Positions 15,741-16,679 of a stretch of DNA of 16,679 nt are shown piece by piece. Position numbers and translations under genes: made by a program. The notes below the pieces were generated by a model. It was not told the DNA's origin. It worked only from the letters and a program-made list of their open reading frames with translations, and did no database searches. The DNA is from Bacteroidota bacterium (lineage in GTDB: Bacteria; Bacteroidota; Bacteroidia; Bacteroidales; FEN-979): the NCBI GenBank assembly GCA_026391755.1, contig JAPLDN010000228.1, positions 1 to 16,679 on the forward strand, given 5' to 3'. Each line of letters starts with the position of its first letter. The first letter of the stretch is position 1.

Positions 15741-15817
15741 CGGGGCGTGGCGCAGTTGGCTAGCGTACTTGCATGGGGTGCAAGGGGTCGGAAGTTCGAG
15801 TCTTCTCGCCCCGACCA
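15741..15817 (+). tRNA. tRNA-Pro (anticodon GGG)
   Basis: This is a complete 77-base cloverleaf with encoded CCA. The acceptor stem CGGGGCG pairs with CGCCCCG (7 bp), discriminator A. The D arm is GCGC/GCGT, and the anticodon stem CTTGC/GCAAG has loop ATGGGGT, placing GGG at 34-36 after T33. The T arm is GGAAG/CTTCT with loop TTCGAGT. It reads proline codons CCC and CCU. A promoter and a terminator flank it, so it is a single-gene unit. The strong shift to AT-rich DNA just behind it suggests its 3' end borders inserted DNA. Confidence 0.97.
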
Positions 15818-15819
15818 GT

Positions 15820-15858
15820 AAAAAAAAGGGTTTCAGAAATTCTGAAACCTTTTTTTAT
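15820..15858 (+). terminator. Rho-independent terminator after tRNA-Pro
   Basis: The hairpin GGTTTCAG / CTGAAACC has an A-run before it and a T-run (TTTTTTT) after it, so it could stop transcription from both sides. It starts 3 bases behind the tRNA CCA. Confidence 0.9.
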
Positions 15859-15864
15859 TTGTCG

Positions 15865-15888
15865 GTATACACATTAGTATACACTTAT
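15865..15888 (+). repeat. 12-bp direct repeat GTATACAC-(n4), two copies
   Basis: GTATACACATTA is followed at once by GTATACACTTAT. The position just behind a tRNA gene and its terminator would suit integrase arm-binding sites, but no integrase gene is in the window. Confidence 0.6.
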
Positions 15889-15926
15889 AAAAATTACAAC
15901 CTATTTTCAAATATAAAATTTAAGTG

Positions 15927-15975
15927 ATTTTGACTATTAACCAGAGGGTCGCAGAATCAAGTCCATCCGGGTAGC
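15927..15975 (+). pseudogene. Degenerate tRNA-like 3' half (tRNA-Asn-like), possible att remnant
   Basis: The sequence starts with an anticodon-arm-like TTTGA-CTATTAA-CCAGA (one mismatch in the stem), then GGGTCGCAG, ATCAAGT in T-loop position and CCATCCGGGTAGC. It follows the usual order of a tRNA 3' half and is nearest in look to tRNA-Asn (CTGTTAA loop). The T stem no longer pairs and no matching 5' half lies upstream. Tyrosine-recombinase elements that insert into tRNA genes leave such 3' halves. The reading is by eye and not certain. Confidence 0.4.
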
Positions 15976-16381
15976 TGATCATGCATCCAAATGTGAAAGG
16001 ACGTTTAAATACCCTGGTGTATTAGTTTTTCTGGATTTGATTTTAATACGCCTGATATCATTCAGAAAAAGGTCATAGAATAGTAATTGAAATATCGTAT
16101 CGGAAAGCTATCGGGGAATGGATCGATTAGGCAATCAATCACTTGTGGGAAAACCTTTCACTAATTGACAAAGAGGGAAAGTTTGCTTATTATTTTACTA
16201 TTTTTACACTTATGAAAACCCATTGTAACTTTCACTAAAAATAAACCTTAACCAAGGCTAATAAGCCAAGCATGTAAAAAAACCTACAATAAATTGTTGC
16301 ATAAATCTACAAATACTTCATCCTTTTCATAAGAAATCAATTAGTGTAAGTCTTAATAGTCATTAACTTAATCCTAAAACA

Positions 16382-16679
16382 ATGAAAACAAAAAGTTTAT
16401 GCTTTTTATTGGTTAGTCTTTTTTTATTTACTGCTTTATCGTGTGGACAAAGTTCAAAGGGAAAAGTCTTTCTTGGCCATTGGCAGTCAAAAGAAATCGC
16501 AAATGGTAAAAAATTAGGTATAAATATTTCCAAAAATGGAGATAATTACTTAATTGAAGTTGGTCCTGAAGGTTTTGCTGTTGCAATACCGGGAAATTAT
16601 ACACTTACAAAAGAAGGTGCGTTAAGTCAAATTGGAGGTGGGAACTCACTAACTTATAATGAAAATAATAAAGAATTAA
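16382..16679 (+). CDS. Small predicted lipoprotein, 3'-truncated by window edge
   Basis: The frame begins at ATG 16382 and stays open to the last base; 99 residues are visible. The N-terminus MKTKSLCFLLVSLFLFTALSCGQ is a signal peptide with a cysteine at 21 in lipoprotein position (ALSC), followed by a short hydrophilic stretch. The visible mature part (GHWQSKEIANGKKLGINISK, then NYLIEVGPEG) is beta-strand-like and I do not recognise a family. It would be an outer-membrane or inner-membrane lipoprotein of unknown function. Its codon use is much more AT-rich than that of the genes on the left, in line with an acquired origin. Confidence 0.7.
   Translation, partial: MKTKSLCFLLVSLFLFTALSCGQSSKGKVFLGHWQSKEIANGKKLGINISKNGDNYLIEVGPEGFAVAIPGNYTLTKEGALSQIGGGNSLTYNENNKEL

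Larger units (their letters stand above)
15859..16381. other. AT-rich gene-free region beyond the tRNA
   Basis: About 520 bases without a credible gene. It contains the GTATACAC repeat (15865-15888) and a degenerate tRNA-like 3' half (15927-15975). The rest is AT-rich sequence with only short frames. The base composition is clearly lower in GC than in the genes to the left and is like that of the lipoprotein gene to the right, so it probably belongs to an acquired segment. Confidence 0.6.

Noticed and set aside
15676..15927. An 83-codon open frame on the + strand
   Set aside because: It runs through the tRNA-Pro gene and its terminator and has no protein-like features.
16165..16193. TTGACA, 17 bases, TATTAT (sigma70-like promoter)
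   Set aside because: It fits the E. coli consensus well, but Bacteroidota use TTG/TAnnTTTG. In AT-rich DNA this can arise by chance, and the next gene starts ~190 bases later.

Overview
The window looks like chromosomal DNA of a member of the Bacteroidota (or a close FCB relative). The evidence is: a very clean Bacteroidota-type promoter (TTG, 19 bp, TAnnTTTG) before a tRNA gene, a second TAnnTTTG box before trxB, few Shine-Dalgarno sites, a long single-chain PurL, and a carbohydrate locus with a GPH-type symporter. The assignment is inferred from sequence features only.

Region 1 (1-9465, + strand) is a carbohydrate-use cluster: a six-hairpin glycosidase cut by the left edge, a GPH/MelB-type sugar symporter with an unusual ~210-residue insert, a GH35-family enzyme split by a one-base frameshift, and a 1121-residue GH94 phosphorylase whose size and motifs best fit the 1,2-beta-oligoglucan phosphorylase type. 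A GH35 enzyme of Ignavibacterium album that acts on beta-1,2-glucooligosaccharides is known, so GH35 plus this kind of GH94 suggests import and phosphorolysis of beta-1,2-glucan (sophoro-)oligosaccharides. The substrate is an inference.

Region 2 (9466-14413) holds purL and trxB on the - strand in the order trxB-purL, 12 bases apart, convergent with the sugar cluster. trxB has a likely promoter just upstream. purL carries two in-frame dyads built from heptanucleotide repeats, one of them directly beside a perfect 17-bp inverted repeat.

Region 3 (14414-15817, + strand) holds a glutamate-receptor-like potassium channel (GluR0 type) and a tRNA-Pro(GGG) gene with a promoter before it and a terminator after it.

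Region 4 (15818-16679) is clearly more AT-rich. It contains a 12-bp direct repeat, a degenerate tRNA-like 3' half and the start of a small lipoprotein gene. It looks like the edge of an acquired segment placed at a tRNA gene.

A theme through the window is a set of short repeats with 7-bp (locally 8-bp) period. One family is AGTGAAT-like and one is GGATGCA/GGATAGCT-like. They occupy three of the intergenic gaps and also occur inside purL.
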